The notes: generated from the letters alone by a model not told the origin. A stretch of 64,000 bases of DNA from Ornithodoros turicata (GCF_037126465.1 NC_088201.1:123640324-123704323); one strand, 5' to 3'. Shown: positions 42,501 through 55,491, counted from the first letter of the stretch. Numbers and translations are program-made.

Positions 42501-43800
42501 TTGCTCCTAACTGTACTTACGTGACCTGTATCTCGCGTGAACAAAAAATGCATGACATTCAGTAAAAATTCAGCTCTTTTGAAATTTATGGTAGCACTAG
42601 CTTTTTAGGATTTCTGACTAGGATACTGACAAAAGCATCTCGTTGACAGAGCATGTAGAACAAATGAAAAGGGGGGATTACATGACATGTGCAAGGCACT
42701 GTTGCAAGTTTGAATTCAAACATGCGCAAAGCACTTAATCTTAGACCCTACCCATTATTATCCTCATTGGTACTGCCAGTCACTGAATTTCACAAGCATG
42801 CTCAATTTGTCTATTACCATATTCCCTGCAAATATTGTGTGTGAATTTTCGGAATAAACAACGTTTCAGTTTTCACATAGTGCCTGTGTGGGCATGCTAA
42901 TCACATTCAGGATATACATGCAAAAAATTGCATACCAGATCTTTACGTGTGCTACAAAATTGATAAATGCTTGTGAGGTTACACACAGTCAGTGTGTTTT
43001 GTAAAAGCACCTGCTACTCCTTGCAACTGTGCTCCAGTAACTTCCTGAGGAACTCGTTTTCGTTAGTCAACGTTGTCAAAGTAATGGGGTAAGTCAAGTT
43101 CCTTATGGTTCCGTTTCGGCCTACAAACATTGCAAACTGCGACCTTCCTCTCTAATCGGACAACGGCCACATGTGGACATGCATGGCGTGGGTGACTCCA
43201 CACTACCTTGTTTTTACACAGTGAACACTAGAAATGCTGTTCTGACAGTATTAATTTAGGCACATATCTTGCACAGTAACGAGTCCCTTTCATCAAGTAA
43301 CTTCCTCATCACTGCATAAAAGCGCCGTGCCCGTTTCAACCATAAATAATGTTTTGTGTGGGTACTGAACTTCGAATTTTCTTTTTGTCTTGAAGGAGGA
43401 TGTCACCATGATGTATGATGGGTACTCGATTGTTGTCCTCCGTTCCATTACATCTGAAATTCTTAACTTCCAACAAAAAAAAAAAAAAAAAAAAAAAGAG
43501 AGAAAAACAACATTCTTTCATTCATGTGGCTGTCCACAATTTAACTACACTGTACGAGACAGCAGCTACGATACAGTTCTCCAAGCCAGTGCCATTATCC
43601 CATTGGGCAAGCTTTGACCTAAACTTTGCTGTCCATTACAACTTCCTTCTTTCATCGTTAAGTTGTTTTTAGGCACTTGAAGCTTTCTATGTTTGTGCTT
43701 CTCTGTGTTCCAGCCTCAAAATATCAGTTTCCGTTGTCTGTGGTAATGCTCATGATTGTAGTTGTGTGCCTACGCAAAGCTGCAAGACAGTGGGCTATTT
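42500..43800. other. No gene recognised; A-run microsatellite
   Basis: Nothing with recognisable coding pattern. A 23-base adenine run at 43474-43496 could be an old retroposed tail but no body was identified. Confidence 0.55.
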
Positions 43801-43849
43801 TACTAAACTACCTAACCAACTCTAATACATATGTTTGCTTTGTGGCTTG

Positions 43850-44045
43850 GTGTTAATGGTGATATGACTGATTCGTTCTCGTGGCCATGGAAGTCTAAAA
43901 CTTGCTGTACTGTGAATCCAATAATCACTCAACTCTGGTCTCTCCCCATAGCTGCTGCTTCGGGTAGGCAGGGATAATTCCACCAGAGCGGCTCTCGCCT
44001 TCCTGAAGGATGGATAAAGGGCGTGATGTGATGTGATGTGATGTG
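43850..44045 (+). repeat. Possible LINE 3' tail ending in (GATGT)n
   Basis: GGCTCTCGCCTTCCTGAAGG and ATGGATAAAGGGC precede four GATGT copies (about 44023-44045), the form of a non-LTR element 3' end. No coding part. Confidence 0.4.
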
Positions 44046-44324
44046 AATAAAGAAAAAATGGGGATGTGAGTTTCGACGAAGTCAAACTGGCTACCCCAGT
44101 ACACGTAATACAGAAAGTTCAATCCGATGATGAGATGATGAAAACGCAAAAGGGATGGATAAAGGGCAATGCGCTCGTAGACGGCAGATTTGTGATCATC
44201 TGTGTAAGCTTCAAAAAAAAAAAAAAACAGTAGTTAGCAACCAGGTAATGATTTGGCCATATATTATTTTTACACCAGGAACCGTCTCCAATCCATTTTT
44301 TTTCTCAAATTACTTACTGTACAA

Positions 44325-45820
44325 AGCATCCTCTTTCACAGGAACAGCAATCCATGTCTTTCGATCTTTTGAGGGCTTCAGACGATGCTTTACAACACCA
44401 TCTCTAACCTGTACTATGCGATCTGCATTAGCATTATAGTGCAGTGCTGCCAGCGCAGTCCTAGAAGCATATAGATCAATGTAAATTCACTGCTTTAGCA
44501 TTAGAAAGATGTGACAACTTTCCACTGATTTTCACCAAAACTGCGTAGGCAGTGGAAACAATCATATAAGACGATCAAAGCATTTAACATTAAACAAAGC
44601 TGGCTGAAGCCTTTTTTTTGTGTGTGTGTGTGACACGGTTGTGGGTCAGGGGGTATCATATATAGTAGACTCACGTCGTTCATGGGCACAAATAAATAAA
44701 TACATGCATTACTACCATTGGATGCTTATGTTTTCATGCTTCTATTTTGTTTTATAAATGATACTTATGTTACCCTATATTCACATGTGTACTAGCAGCA
44801 CAATGACAGTAATGAGTGTACCTTGCAACCATTCCTTGGTCTGAAAAACTGTAGGATTTTGGAGCAAAGTGAATGAGCACTGCATGGAATATCTCCAGTC
44901 CAAATGTTTGCTGAGCAGATGACAATTGGGGAATATCCTTCACAAGTTGTTTTGCAAGCAGGATGTCACGAAGCTTCTTGTATGTCTCTGTCCCTGAACC
45001 CAGAAATGTATTCATTTATTCACTACAACTGGCAGCCTCACAAACGTTTTTATACTAAAACTCAAAAATTGTTCTTTTTTACTTGTACAAGGAAGTGCTG
45101 TGCACAGCCCCTGTTATTCGTGCAAGTATTGTGCCTCTTTCCTTATTCATTTGTTGTTTCTCCCTCCTGCTTGATACGGTAAAATAAACGAAGAAAAAAA
45201 AAAACATCAGGTGGCAACGAAATGTTAACAAGCAGCAGAAATATGTAACCCTGCAGTGCACTGTCAAAAGCAGAGCTTTCATTCATATGAGCGTCCCATG
45301 AAGCAAGGACTTACCTTCATGAAACCATTCTCTTTCACGCAAATCACCATGGAAACAGACTGGGTGGAGACTGTTTGGATGGCTGTGGACATGCCTCATG
45401 ACTATTTCCCACTTTGCGACTAGAAGTTCCCGCTGTCCCGAAGTTCCCGATTGTCGCTGGTGCGGGCACACCAGTAGAGATGCCGGATGACACTTTCACA
45501 CCACAGTCGCAGCACCTGATGCTTCTTAGACTGTGATACAGCTGCTATTTTTGTCTTGATGCCTGCACAGTTTTCTTTGTTTAGTGCTCAATGAAAATCT
45601 CTTGACCCTTTTCATTGATGCAAAAACGTTTCACCTTTGCGACATGACACACATCAAAGCGATGGCTTATATGTGGATGCTTGTTCCTCAGGAAGGCCTT
45701 CACCTGTGAATGCCTCTCCGTCACAAGTGTGTTCACTTCCATCCCCTTAGACGCGATGTAGTCAAGGCACAGCTCCAGTCCTTCCTGCTCCATGCAATAA
45801 CTGGAGGACACAGTGGTTAC
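44325..45820 (-). pseudogene. Kolobok-like transposase, copy 2 (C-terminal half)
   Basis: Exons on the minus strand. 45820-45635 (SSSYCMEQEGLELCLDY...TLVTERHSQVKAFL...RFDVCHVAK) ends at a GTGAAA donor. About 45560-45310 holds LYWCARTSDN, then in another frame RELLVAKWEIVMRHV...CFHGDLREREWF, ending at GTAAGT. About 45015-44820 holds YKKLRDILLAKQLVKDIPQL...HFAPKSYSFSDQG. About 44445-44325 holds LAALHYNANADR...KTWIAVPVKEDALY. The blocks correspond one to one with exons 4-6 of the copy at 1-2.1 kb and extend further. The frameshift in the second exon makes it a pseudogene. The THAP part is not adjacent; candidates lie at 50.7-51.0 and 63.5-63.8 kb on the same strand. Confidence 0.72.
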
Positions 45821-47176
45821 CTGAAAGTGGAATTTTTAATTTGGAGTTATTATCCATAAGTTTGGAAATAAGCCAGATGTGCAAACATGTGTGGCACTAA
45901 TTTAGGAAATATACCTTAACAACTGGCATCAACAACATCATGGCAATTGCTACGAAATGACCTGTAAAATTTGCCAAGCACACGTTGCTTTTTTGCACCA
46001 CCACTTTAAAGCGCGTTCCGAATTTACTCCAATTCATAATAATTGACAGGGATATTGGGGAGCTATCCAATTTTTAAAAAAATAGCAGAACCTGACGCTT
46101 TTTGGAGTGCCCACAGGATAGCAATTGTTCTCAGTCCGACTACAGGAGATGGCAAGTCCAGTGCACAGAAGGATAGTTGCAAAAGTTATTTTATATTCTG
46201 AGTTAGCACCACGAAGCAACTGTGTCTATGAGTGACAAACAGACGTGGACAGATGGAACAAGGACAGCAGGGTGGCAGGAGGATAGTATGTCTCCTGGGC
46301 CGACTTCAGGGGGTCTGTGCAGACATTTGTCTGGAAAGTCTTGGAAAACCTCAGACAGCACAGCCGGTGGTAGGATGTGAAACCATATTGTCGAACTGAA
46401 ACGTTTAACGGTTCGGTTCGGGTTTAGGTCCAGAAGGCAATTATAATGGTCCAAACCAGTTCTTTCCAAACGGTTCGGTTCCCGAACCGGTTCAGGAACG
46501 ATGGGTGCGAATGAAGCACAACAGGCAGGTTAAAAGAAGCTTCCGTGTGTGTGTGTTACAGTGTTTGAAGTGGGCAGGAAGGCGTCAGTGGTCGTTCAGG
46601 ATTTTGAAAGAGTTTGTGCGACATGAAAGCCAAGATTAGTAGCGGTTACAAGAAGACCATACCCATGAATTACTGGTTTGGGTTGACTTTCCCCGCACGT
46701 AGCTCAGGTCGCGGGGTTGTTAGCGGAATCTCAACAGGAATATCTGTCAACCAAGCCTGCTACCTTGGCGTAAGTCATTTAAGTAATTGAAATTATTCGT
46801 TACCAGTCAGGATCGCGAATACACGTTAATCAAATAACGACGCTTCATGGTATGTAGTTGGATTGGAATGGTGCGATCGTGAGCTCGGGGACTTTATGTG
46901 TAAAGGGCACGTTATTGTGTCAGCACTGACCGCTGCCGTGCTCTGCGTTAGCGTGAAGTGTCTGTGGAACAAAGACAAAGCAAGTGCAAACAGAGTTCGA
47001 CTCATTTTAGGCACACTGGCGATTTTTTGATACTGTGTCAGTATGGTCGTTTTTGCTTCTTTTATTTTAAATCCACAAAGAAACCAACTTGGCACGTTCT
47101 TTTCATTCTGACCAGCATGAGTGTGGCCGGTGCTTTACTTCCTAGTACCCTAGGCACGCGGCAAACTTAATGCTTT

Positions 47177-47335
47177 AAACGGAATGACAGTAACTTCACC
47201 TCCTGAGCAACTATCATCCCGAATGACTGCGTTTTTTCAACACGCCCCTGCTTTCAACAAGCCAGGATGGAACGACGCCACACAAGATTATAGTTGGTGA
47301 GGAGGTGAACTTACCGCCATTCCGTTTCATTAAGT
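47177..47335. repeat. Imperfect palindrome (MITE-like)
   Basis: ACGGAATGACAGTAACTTCA and CTCCTGAGCAACTAT on the left are mirrored by ATAGTTGGTGAGGAGGTGAA and CCGCCATTCCGTT on the right. Length about 160 bp, no gene. Confidence 0.65.
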
Positions 47336-47573
47336 GTGGCTAGCGCATAAGGGGCTTATGTAAGTTCACACGCGCACACGTTGGGAATTATGCTGCATCG
47401 TTGTATACACGAATACGTGCTAGAGCTGAGCTCAGGTAGTTTGCTTTCGCAATGCATTACGTGCAAGAGAACAGAAGAAGAAAAAGAAAAAAAAACGAAG
47501 GGGAGAATATTTGAAAGACCGAAGGTCGCACAGCCGACGACATATACGTCGGTTGGTCCACGTATTGGTATTT

Positions 47574-47700
47574 ATATACAGGATGCCTGCGATAACGGTA
47601 GAGATGATCTCGAAGACATAGCGCTGTCAAAGAAAAACTGACAGGTTTTTGTTGCAAACGGATTGATCTTGAAATGCAGCGCCAGGACACCCTGTGTATA
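47574..47700. repeat. Short MITE with TATACAGGGTGTCC-type ends
   Basis: TATACAGGATGCC on the left and GGACACCCTGTGTATA on the right are inverted. The same end type bounds the elements at 59.3-60.2 and 60.8-61.05 kb. Confidence 0.55.
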
Positions 47701-48670
47701 GCTGACTCTGACTAGTATATTATTATAATATGGCACTTAATGACTACTACCCAAAACTGTCCCTAATGTCCTGTTGACCTTTAATTCTTATATATATATT
47801 TATGTGTATGTCTTAGACGTTAGCAGTCCTGGCAGTTTTCAGTCAGTTACTATATGTTGCTATTTCGTGACTCTAGAAGATCCAAATCATTGTTGCAGGG
47901 CACAACTTTTTCGGCAAGAAAGACGATGTCTACGAAGCTAATAAATGAAGAAAAAATACGAAAAATAGTTTTTGTGTTCATGCACAACATCCAAAGTTTC
48001 ACACTAAATTCCGTGTGAACCGTTATTCGAACCGGAAACCGGTATTTTTTACCGGTTTAGTTCCGGTTCAGCTCCAAGATGGCGTCGACTCTTTCGGTTC
48101 GGTTCAGTTCCGGATCGGCCAAATACAACGGTTAATAACGGTTTTCGGGTTCGGGTTAACGGGTTCGGGTTCGGTTCAACTCTCTGTGTGAAACTACCGC
48201 CTTCAGCACGACTTCCGTTACCACCACCGAGCGGGCCGCCTTGACGCCTATTGAGATGTTTGCGTGACTTTAGTAAAAAGTTATTCCTTAGCTGCACCTG
48301 CGAAATTTGAGCCTATGAACGATATCACACCAGGCCATTGGGAGTGACGTGGAAATGCAGCAGTGAGCAACAAGAGCGAAAGCAACGAGAGCAGCGAGAA
48401 ATGCGAGCAACCAGGCGATTCCAGGCAACTCAGAATGCTCGAGGTCGGAGGTCTCCATGATGCATGATGTTCCGTTATATTTCCTGATTTGATAGGTCCG
48501 GAATACCTGTGTCAATTACCATGGACTTCAGTGTAAAATCGATAAGCGTTGGTGTAGTGAGAAAGCAATCTTTACTTGGCAATTTTTTCAGTTCATTTCA
48601 TAAAAACTGGCATAATACGACTTCAGTTAGATGATGTTCACATCAAGAGGCAGCACAAACCTAATAAGAA

Positions 48671-48735
48671 CAAATATCATTGACCGCATTATTCTAGTAG
48701 GCGGCCTACTAGAATAATGCGGTCAATGGTATTTG
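48671..48735. repeat. Near-perfect hairpin, 32-bp arms, 1-nt loop
   Basis: Left arm 48671-48702 and right arm 48704-48735 are complementary with one mismatch; the centre is AGGC-G-GCCT. It could extrude as a cruciform or mark a fold-back duplication. Confidence 0.9.
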
Positions 48736-48764
48736 AAAAAATTCATAGAACTTTCTATGTGTAA

Positions 48765-48970
48765 AGAAATGAGCAGTATGAGAAAGGCAGTGAGCAATAT
48801 GCCAACGTTATGAGCAGTATGAGCAATGTTATCAGCCGCACGGCAAGGCCAACGACGCGCTATGTGCGCAGATATAAGCAATACGAGAAAAGCAATGAGC
48901 AGCATGAGCGACGTTATGGGCAGTATGTGCAACGTTATTCGCATGAGCTGCATTTCGAGCAGTATGAGGA
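48765..48970. repeat. Degenerate tandem repeat, ATGAGCAGTATGAG-like
   Basis: Units GAGCAGTATGAG, GAGCAATATG and CAACGTTATG recur about every 25-30 bases. Related GAGCAACAAGAGCG strings occur upstream at about 48364-48410. Confidence 0.6.
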
Positions 48971-50163
48971 AGGCTGACCGTTTAGTTAACCAGTTATTCC
49001 CCTAGAAGTGCTGGCGCCACAGCGTCTGGTGATGGCCTTTCAAGATACTCTCGTCACAGTCGGCGAGCCGTAACGGCCGGAGCTCCATTCCCCTTCGTCC
49101 GATTCTGTTCAAATTTTAGGTCCATGTTACATAGCCAAATAAGCATTTTCTTTTTTGAATGGTCATACGCAGCATACAACAATGACACATGGAATAAATA
49201 TCCAACTGACAGGAATGTTTTTAGTCGTATCATATATATGCTGTACACACAGGCACAATACTGTTCACTAATTAACAACACCTCAGCACAATCGGAACAG
49301 AACCACAGCCGCGTACGATCCACCTCAACCCGGGCCGTCACGGCAACACAGAGGCCTAGGCACACCTTTTACACTGCCCGCAGTCTTGTTTTATGGAAAA
49401 CGTACGAGACAAATCATGTAAGAACGCAAGTGAATGTCAAACGCAAATAAATAGCAACAGCGTCTCAGTCGGTAAGTCGCCACGATTCCGGAGCTAGCAG
49501 ACGATTCTGGCGGGGAGCGGACGCTTCCGGCAGCCAATGAAGTGATCGCCCGCCTGACGTCATCACACGCCCGACTCGGCTTGGGGAAGACTGTCGCCAC
49601 GGAGCGCATTCTTCCAAACTAATTTTCTGAGGAAATTCGCGCTTTTCGAAGGAAATATTTTGCATGACAGTTGATGAAGGTAGTATGCCCATATAAAGCG
49701 GTCAAAAAACATATGTATGTAATGAGAGAAACTTTGCTTTAAAGTGCTACCTGTTACCCTTAAAGTGCTACCTGTTAAAGTGCTACCCTTTAAACTGCTC
49801 TATAGTGCTACCTTAAACAGCTATAGTTGTGTCAAACTTACGAAGGAAAAGCAATCGTGCGTGAACTACGTTCACTCTTAGACATAAGCAGACTGAATAG
49901 CCCACCAGGAGAAATACTGCGGCACCACCATGCAGCATCAGTGAGGGAGTGGCAGGAGGGCACGCATAAGAGTCATGCGGCCAGTTTTAACAGTCAATAT
50001 ACGGAAGCAGAGTTAGTACCAGGGACTACATTATCTGTTGCAAGACGGAGCATGACCTCTGTGCCCTATAGCCATGAGCCATCCTATATGCGAGACTGTA
50101 ATAATTTTCAGTGCTGATTGACTAGATTTCTCTTCCTTCGTATAAGTTGAACACAACCATAAA

Positions 50164-50569
50164 TTTCACTGAATCTAAGCGCAGTTAGGACGAGACGCAT
50201 GGGCGATAAACGGCAGGACAGGTGTTACTTTCAATTGGGTTTATTCCTGGAAGACAGCAAGAAGGTGCGACAATGTCTCTGTGCAAGACTACGTACTGGT
50301 TTTGTCCCTCCACTAGATAAGTGCGACGTACTAGAATGGTGAGGCGTGAAAGTTGTCTGGTTGTCGTTGCAAGTTCTTGCCTTGCCAGTCTAGTTTCTTG
50401 CACTTCTCTAGTGGAGGCAAAAAAAAAAAAAGCATGTCGCCTTGCACCGAAGCACAGTCGTACCTTCTTGCTGTCTTCCAGCAATAAACCCAGTTGAAAC
50501 TAGCACCTGTCCTGTCATTTCTCTTTCTTGTGTCTTGTCCTAATCGCATTTAGATTCAGTGAAATCATG
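50164..50569. mobile_element. Palindromic element of ~405 bp
   Basis: Left end TTTCACTGAATCTAAGCGC; right end is the complement (GATTCAGTGAAAT). Inner parts also mirror: GGACAGGTG...GGGTTTATT...GGAAGACAGCAAGAAGGT on the left and its complement on the right. Arms are about 130 bp. No gene. Confidence 0.8.
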
Positions 50570-50689
50570 TACTGCCTAGCCCAGCAATCAACGCTTTAAA
50601 CAACTATAAATATTTCAGTTCTAACAGCACCCCTACCTGTGCTGCTCATCAAATCCAATATCGTCGACTGTGTCTTCCTGCCCTTCTGA

Positions 50690-51041
50690 TCAGAATGAGA
50701 TCACCATGCGGTCATGTGGAAGAGGATCCACAAAAAGCGTTGATGATCTGAGTGGCTGGTGACTGGGAGTACCGAATGTCACGTTGGCATTCTCAGGTGA
50801 TACGCATGCATCTATTGGCTCGTCCATATGAGGGACGGGCATAGAGGATGAGGCAGCTTGGGCAGTCCCTTGTGCCACTGGTACATGCACTATGATCATA
50901 CGAGGTGGTGGCTCAATGGTGGTCTGAGTCATCACATCCCGTGTAGATCTTGGTTGTGCATCTGTAGGACCCTCCTCGACCATGCATATCTGTCTGAGTC
51001 GTGGCATCACGCATAGCTCGTCTTGGCCCTGTGTCTGAGGC
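50690..51041 (-). CDS. Possible linker exon of a THAP/Kolobok transposase
   Basis: An open minus-strand frame after a TTGCCTCAG acceptor, about 115 residues, Pro/Ser/Thr-rich and acidic, with VEEGPTDAQP and SSSMPVPHMDEPIDACVSPEN. The composition resembles the linker in exon 1 of the copy at 39-630, upstream of the IVFE block. It lies on the same strand as copy 2 at 44.3-45.8 kb. The family assignment is a guess from position and composition. Confidence 0.3.
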
Positions 51042-51640
51042 AAAGAATGAATTACAACGAGGTTCGCGATTTCCAGTTCGTATGGAAATGGTTCAAGCAT
51101 AAACATGAACAACTATGTATGCAATAATTGCATTGCCTTACGACTCTGAATACCGGTTTTCTGCGCCGTATCTGTTAAAGGGACTGTAAAGTGAAAAATA
51201 ACCCCCATATTTTTGCTCACTATCGTGCACAACATCATTGTTTGATAACACACAGAAAGCATTACCTCTCAATTCGGCATATTTTTTACGTATGGATATT
51301 TTGAAGATTGACGGAACATGGACGGTGCTGCCAACGAACGGCGAAAAAGAGCAACTTGGGTTTCGGGTCCAGGGCCCGCTGGGATTGGGCAACCCTTACC
51401 ACGTGAGCGTTAATTTTGTAGAGAACAAATTTGACGCACATTATCTTACAGCTAAACGCCATTTTAAAAATGACGCTCACTTCCATAGTTTCTACATTAA
51501 TAAAGCGTTCAGCTACTGCGCCACCACGAGATACGATCCGCCGCGCCATCTGCAAGGCCGTCTGTGTAATCGCGTTTATGCGTTTATTGTCTACGTCGTG
51601 GGTGGTCATGTTCTTCGCGCGAAGCAGAAAATGGAAGTGA

Positions 51641-52490
51641 ATGACATGTCTGTGGCTGCTGTGTCACGTATTCGAGAGACCTACATATACCTGGTGTAGT
51701 TTTGGTGTTCGGGGATGCAAAAATCATCTTCGTTCATCTTCGACGACGGGCGTTTTCTACCACAAGATTCCACAGGAGAGTGCGCGAAAACGAATGTGGT
51801 TCGAAGCACTGCTGAGCTCATTTTCCTGCCGATGACTACGCAGATGCCGTAGAAGGCGAATTGCAAAGACGTCCGATGCAAACTGCCGTTCAGTAACCAG
51901 TGATTTTGTGTCGCCGAGATGACGTGTTCAACAAAAAGTCTCAGGTATGTACAGGTGTCGCATATGTATAAATTATAATATAGCGATGACGTATTCCATT
52001 CAACTTATCTTATCATACTTGTCCCGTACTGAACGTTGTGAGCATCAACAAATTTAATTTTAGGGCCTTCCAGTGTTGAAGTGGCGCCAGACTGCTTCGT
52101 GTGTGTGTGTGATCCAGGCACTCAAATTGACCTGACAGAAATAGCTGAAAGCAGGTATGCAAAGTTCACAGATGGCAGCACTAGATTTGCTAGGTGTTGC
52201 AGACTTTGTGACATTTTTGGAGTCTTTGGACAGCTGCAGAACATTAGTATGACGTCAACACTATAGGAGAAGAAACCGATGAGAACTACTACTACTTTGA
52301 AGAGTAGAGGAATAGTTCGTGTTGAGGTATAGTTATGACTAAGGAACGCTAATTAATTTTCTAGAGATGCATCCTATACACTTGAATGCCCAGTGAAACA
52401 GCGAAAGTTCATTGTCTTTGAAGCCCGACTATTGGAATTGTTCAAAGTGTGTTTCAAAGTGTTCAAATTGTTCGCGCAGCTACAGTGAGC
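51641..52490 (+). pseudogene. THAP finger and IVFE block of a Kolobok-like transposase
   Basis: The first exon (about 51641-51944) reads CSFGVRGCKN...GVFYHKIPQESARKRMWFEALL, a THAP C2CH start (C, C, FxxIP, W). It then needs a frame change and a stop to reach CRSVTSDF at a GTATGT donor. A later exon (from 52365) reads RKFIVFEARLLELF, the block that follows the THAP linker in copy 1 (KYIVFESQLREL). The central Cys module is absent and no later exon is found, so this is an N-terminal remnant. It sits about 460 bp inside the left terminus. Confidence 0.6.
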
Positions 52491-52735
52491 CATGCAAGGT
52501 TACCACATCATATTGGTCCTAAATTTGCAGAGTTCCCCTATCTCGGACACAACGGTCATTTCTCTTTATTGCTCTCCCGATCCTACCATCTCAGAGATTA
52601 ATGTGGTCCTCCATGCGTTGCATGGGCACTGCCTTTTTCTACTCGTGGTTTCAGTTTCTTGTTTTCTTGAATAAATCTTCAATTGAGAGTTTTCAGCCAT
52701 CACGCTGTCTACTGTGTTTGCCCCCTCATCTATAT

Positions 52736-52765
52736 TGATGTGCTATAACGGTATAGCACATCAAC
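52736..52765. repeat. Short perfect hairpin, 13-bp arms
   Basis: TTGATGTGCTATA - ACGG - TATAGCACATCAA. Small but perfect; no run of T after it to suggest a polymerase III terminator. Confidence 0.7.
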
Positions 52766-54631
52766 ATGCCAACAACCTACCAAACAACCTTGCCTTGCCT
52801 TATCAACATGCCAAATCTTTTTGTTGCCGCAGATCATAACTTCAAAGATTTTTCCTCTGCACCCTGCCACGAGTGAAAAGTGTAGGGTGGTCCTACTTTT
52901 GGATGGAAACTACACGATGTGGTAACATCCACATATCTGGAATTTTAGTCGACGGAAATTTGCTGTTTTTGTAGAACCTTCACTGTACATTTCTTTTGTC
53001 TCACTTAGCACATGTGAAGAAAAGTTCTCAGCTTCATCAAGACGACAGGTCAGTGTCGGATCTATCTGCAGCATTATTGTTCCTGTACTCTTTTCATCAA
53101 CAGAGAATAGAAAAGTGCACAAATGGTAAAATATAACTTGTTTGTTAAATTCAAAAGGGATAGGCGAAACTGTTTATACTTCTCTTGTTTATTTTGTTGC
53201 AGGTTTTACAACTCTATCAAGTACGTCAAAACATCAGAGGGCAGAAAGTCCTACTCTGTCTCCTAAATCCCTGGACAATAAAAAAGAAAAATATAGTTTG
53301 AGTTGTGACAAAATGTTGCTTCTGCTCTTATATTATATTTCAATTAAATGTTGCGATGTGTTTGTCATGTACACTGAAGCCAGTTTCAATTTGCAGGGCT
53401 GTCAATAATAATTTACAAAAGTACATCTCAATTACAGTAACAGAGAACTTGTGCAATGGATTAGTTAGCCATTTTGGAGTACTATTGCCCACACCGATGC
53501 TGCATGGTTAACTTTGAACTCTGATCCAGGGTTGCTAATACTTGAAGTTAGCCCTGAAGTCCTCCTTTACAAATGTTAGTTGGTGACATGATAATTAATC
53601 AGTTACAAGTACTCATTTTAGCAAAACAGAGTTAAGTGTTAAATCCCAATATCGCTTCAAACATTAATTGGCATTTGGAAACCTGGTCAAGGAGAATTAT
53701 ATTAAAAGGTTATGAACACAGTCCAGCTGAACGACACCGATGAAAATTATCTTATTTACTCCTCATATATACAAGACATGAGTATAATCTGCAAATACAG
53801 ATAAGGAACTAATAATTATAATATGCTGTGACTGCATGGAAAAAACAATGAGAAAAACTTGCAGCAAGCAAGTAATGAAATGAAAGCAAGAAATGAAAAT
53901 TTGCTGACATCAATATATACATTTCTGCATGTCTGCACACTGATGGGGAAAGCATCCCTAATAGCATGTACGACGCAGGCAGGAAGAATGCTTTCTATTG
54001 TACCTTCTCACAGCACGCCATATCCTTCTTGTGAATGGCCAACAGATGATATAACGGAATTTCCTGCAGAAATAAGGGTTTTCCGTCCAGTTTTCCCTTC
54101 AAGTAGCGCTAAAGACCACACTGCGCTGCCGCGTATGTTGCCATGCTCTTCGGTTTCTCGGATGTATGTAAAGGACACTTGCAGAACTTCGGTGTCAAGG
54201 CACAGTGTTTTGGAATATTCGTTAGTAGCGATGCAATTGTCTGTCTGCTTTTCACACGCATTCTCCACCTCTCGGCAGTAAAAACACTGGTCCGTAGTAT
54301 CCATCGGTTTGCATTTCCTACATGTACACCTGCACGACGAAAAAACAGCCCTTGTTTCGGCTTACACAAGTGCTTCTCCCTGATATATATAAATTTCACA
54401 AAGCAGCCCGCGTTCACGGCACGGTCAGCTACTGGTGAGGACAGTGGCGTAGCCACGGGGGGGCTACGGGGGGCTCGAACCCCCCCCCCCCCTACCTGCC
54501 ACGGACCGACCCACGCAAATCCGAGGAGAACATAATATATAGGGTGGGGGGGGGGGTAGTGTGACGATCGCGAAAGTTCTTGCAGTTCATGGCGTCTATC
54601 TAAGCAGCACGCTTGAATAGTTTGCAAACTA

Positions 54632-55491
54632 CAGTCGACCCCCGTTTATCCGGACGGTGCCGTTCCCGGCGAAATCGTCCGGATACCGGGGCATCCGGAT
54701 AAATGAAACGACCGAATAGAAACGTCCTACAGAGCAAGGTTTAATTAAAACACAGAAATCTCGTCAATGACAGTGGTTACATAGTAGTGTAGGCACTCGA
54801 TTCCTGCAAACTTTTGCTAATTGCATGGAGTTGAGCCTCGCTGTTGCGCTGCTCGAAGAATGTCAGTGCGGACGCAAAGTGTCAATGTCGGAGCCTTGTT
54901 TCTCACTGGCGTCATCGGCACCGTCTTGCTGCATATCATTGGAGTCAATATCAGCAATCACACCGTCATCAGACATAGCTGCACACGCGTCATCATCCTA
55001 ATCAACGTCAACGTAGTCAGAAACCGCAGCACCATCTACGGCAGTCGCAGTGAGCCTCTGCATCAGGGACCGCAGCAGGCCCTCGGGTTGGAGTTTTCCC
55101 CTCTAGAACCAGACAGTTGCTCGAGATATTTCCGAATGACTCGACTGGTCAACGTGACCCAACGCACACAAATAGAAAAGGGGGTCATCGTGCAGGGTTT
55201 TCTCCCCTACGGAGGAATGTAGGTCCCTGACGTGTGACGCGAATAACCCCAACACAGCGAAAAGGGTGACGAAGCGGGGTCAGCGTCTCCTCTTACTCAC
55301 GGTAGTCCGGATAACTGAAGCTGGATTACAAGAATTTTCGACTTTCGTTCCCTGGAATTCTTGTCCGAGTCCGGAAGCTGAAGTCCGGATAAATGAGAAC
55401 AAAATACATGGAGGAAAATCCGTTCCCGTGCCTTTTGTCCGGATACCGCGGGATCCGGATAAATGAAGTCCGGATAAACGGGGGTCGACTG
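54632..55491. mobile_element. pogo/Tigger-like element nested in the hAT-like element
   Basis: CAGTCGACCCCCGTTTATCC begins after TA (54630-54631); the exact inverted end GGATAAACGGGGGTCGACTG precedes TA (55492-55493). Internal TCCGGATAAATGAA repeats lie near both ends. The minus strand has an acidic segment (VIADIDSNDMQQDGA) like the C-terminus of Tigger transposases, but no catalytic domain. Non-autonomous. Confidence 0.88.

Larger units (their letters stand above)
46384..48186. mobile_element. hAT-like non-autonomous element with 8-bp target duplication
   Basis: TGTGAAAC is duplicated exactly at 46376-46383 and 48187-48194. The right end read inward is CAGAGAGTTGAACCGAACCC; the left end (CATATTGTCGAACTGAAACG) is a decayed match. 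Subterminal regions are full of GAACCGG/GGTTCGG repeats on both sides (46400-46500, 48000-48180), a common hAT feature. No transposase found inside. Two smaller palindromic elements are nested (47177-47335, 47574-47700). Confidence 0.72.
48195..50160. other. No gene recognised; hairpin and degenerate repeats
   Basis: Holds the 48671-48735 hairpin and a degenerate repeat (48765-48970, ATGAGCAGTATGAG-like units). 49480-49690 is GC-richer (GCCTGACGTCATCACACGCC) and looks like a dispersed repeat. No conserved coding motif. Confidence 0.55.
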
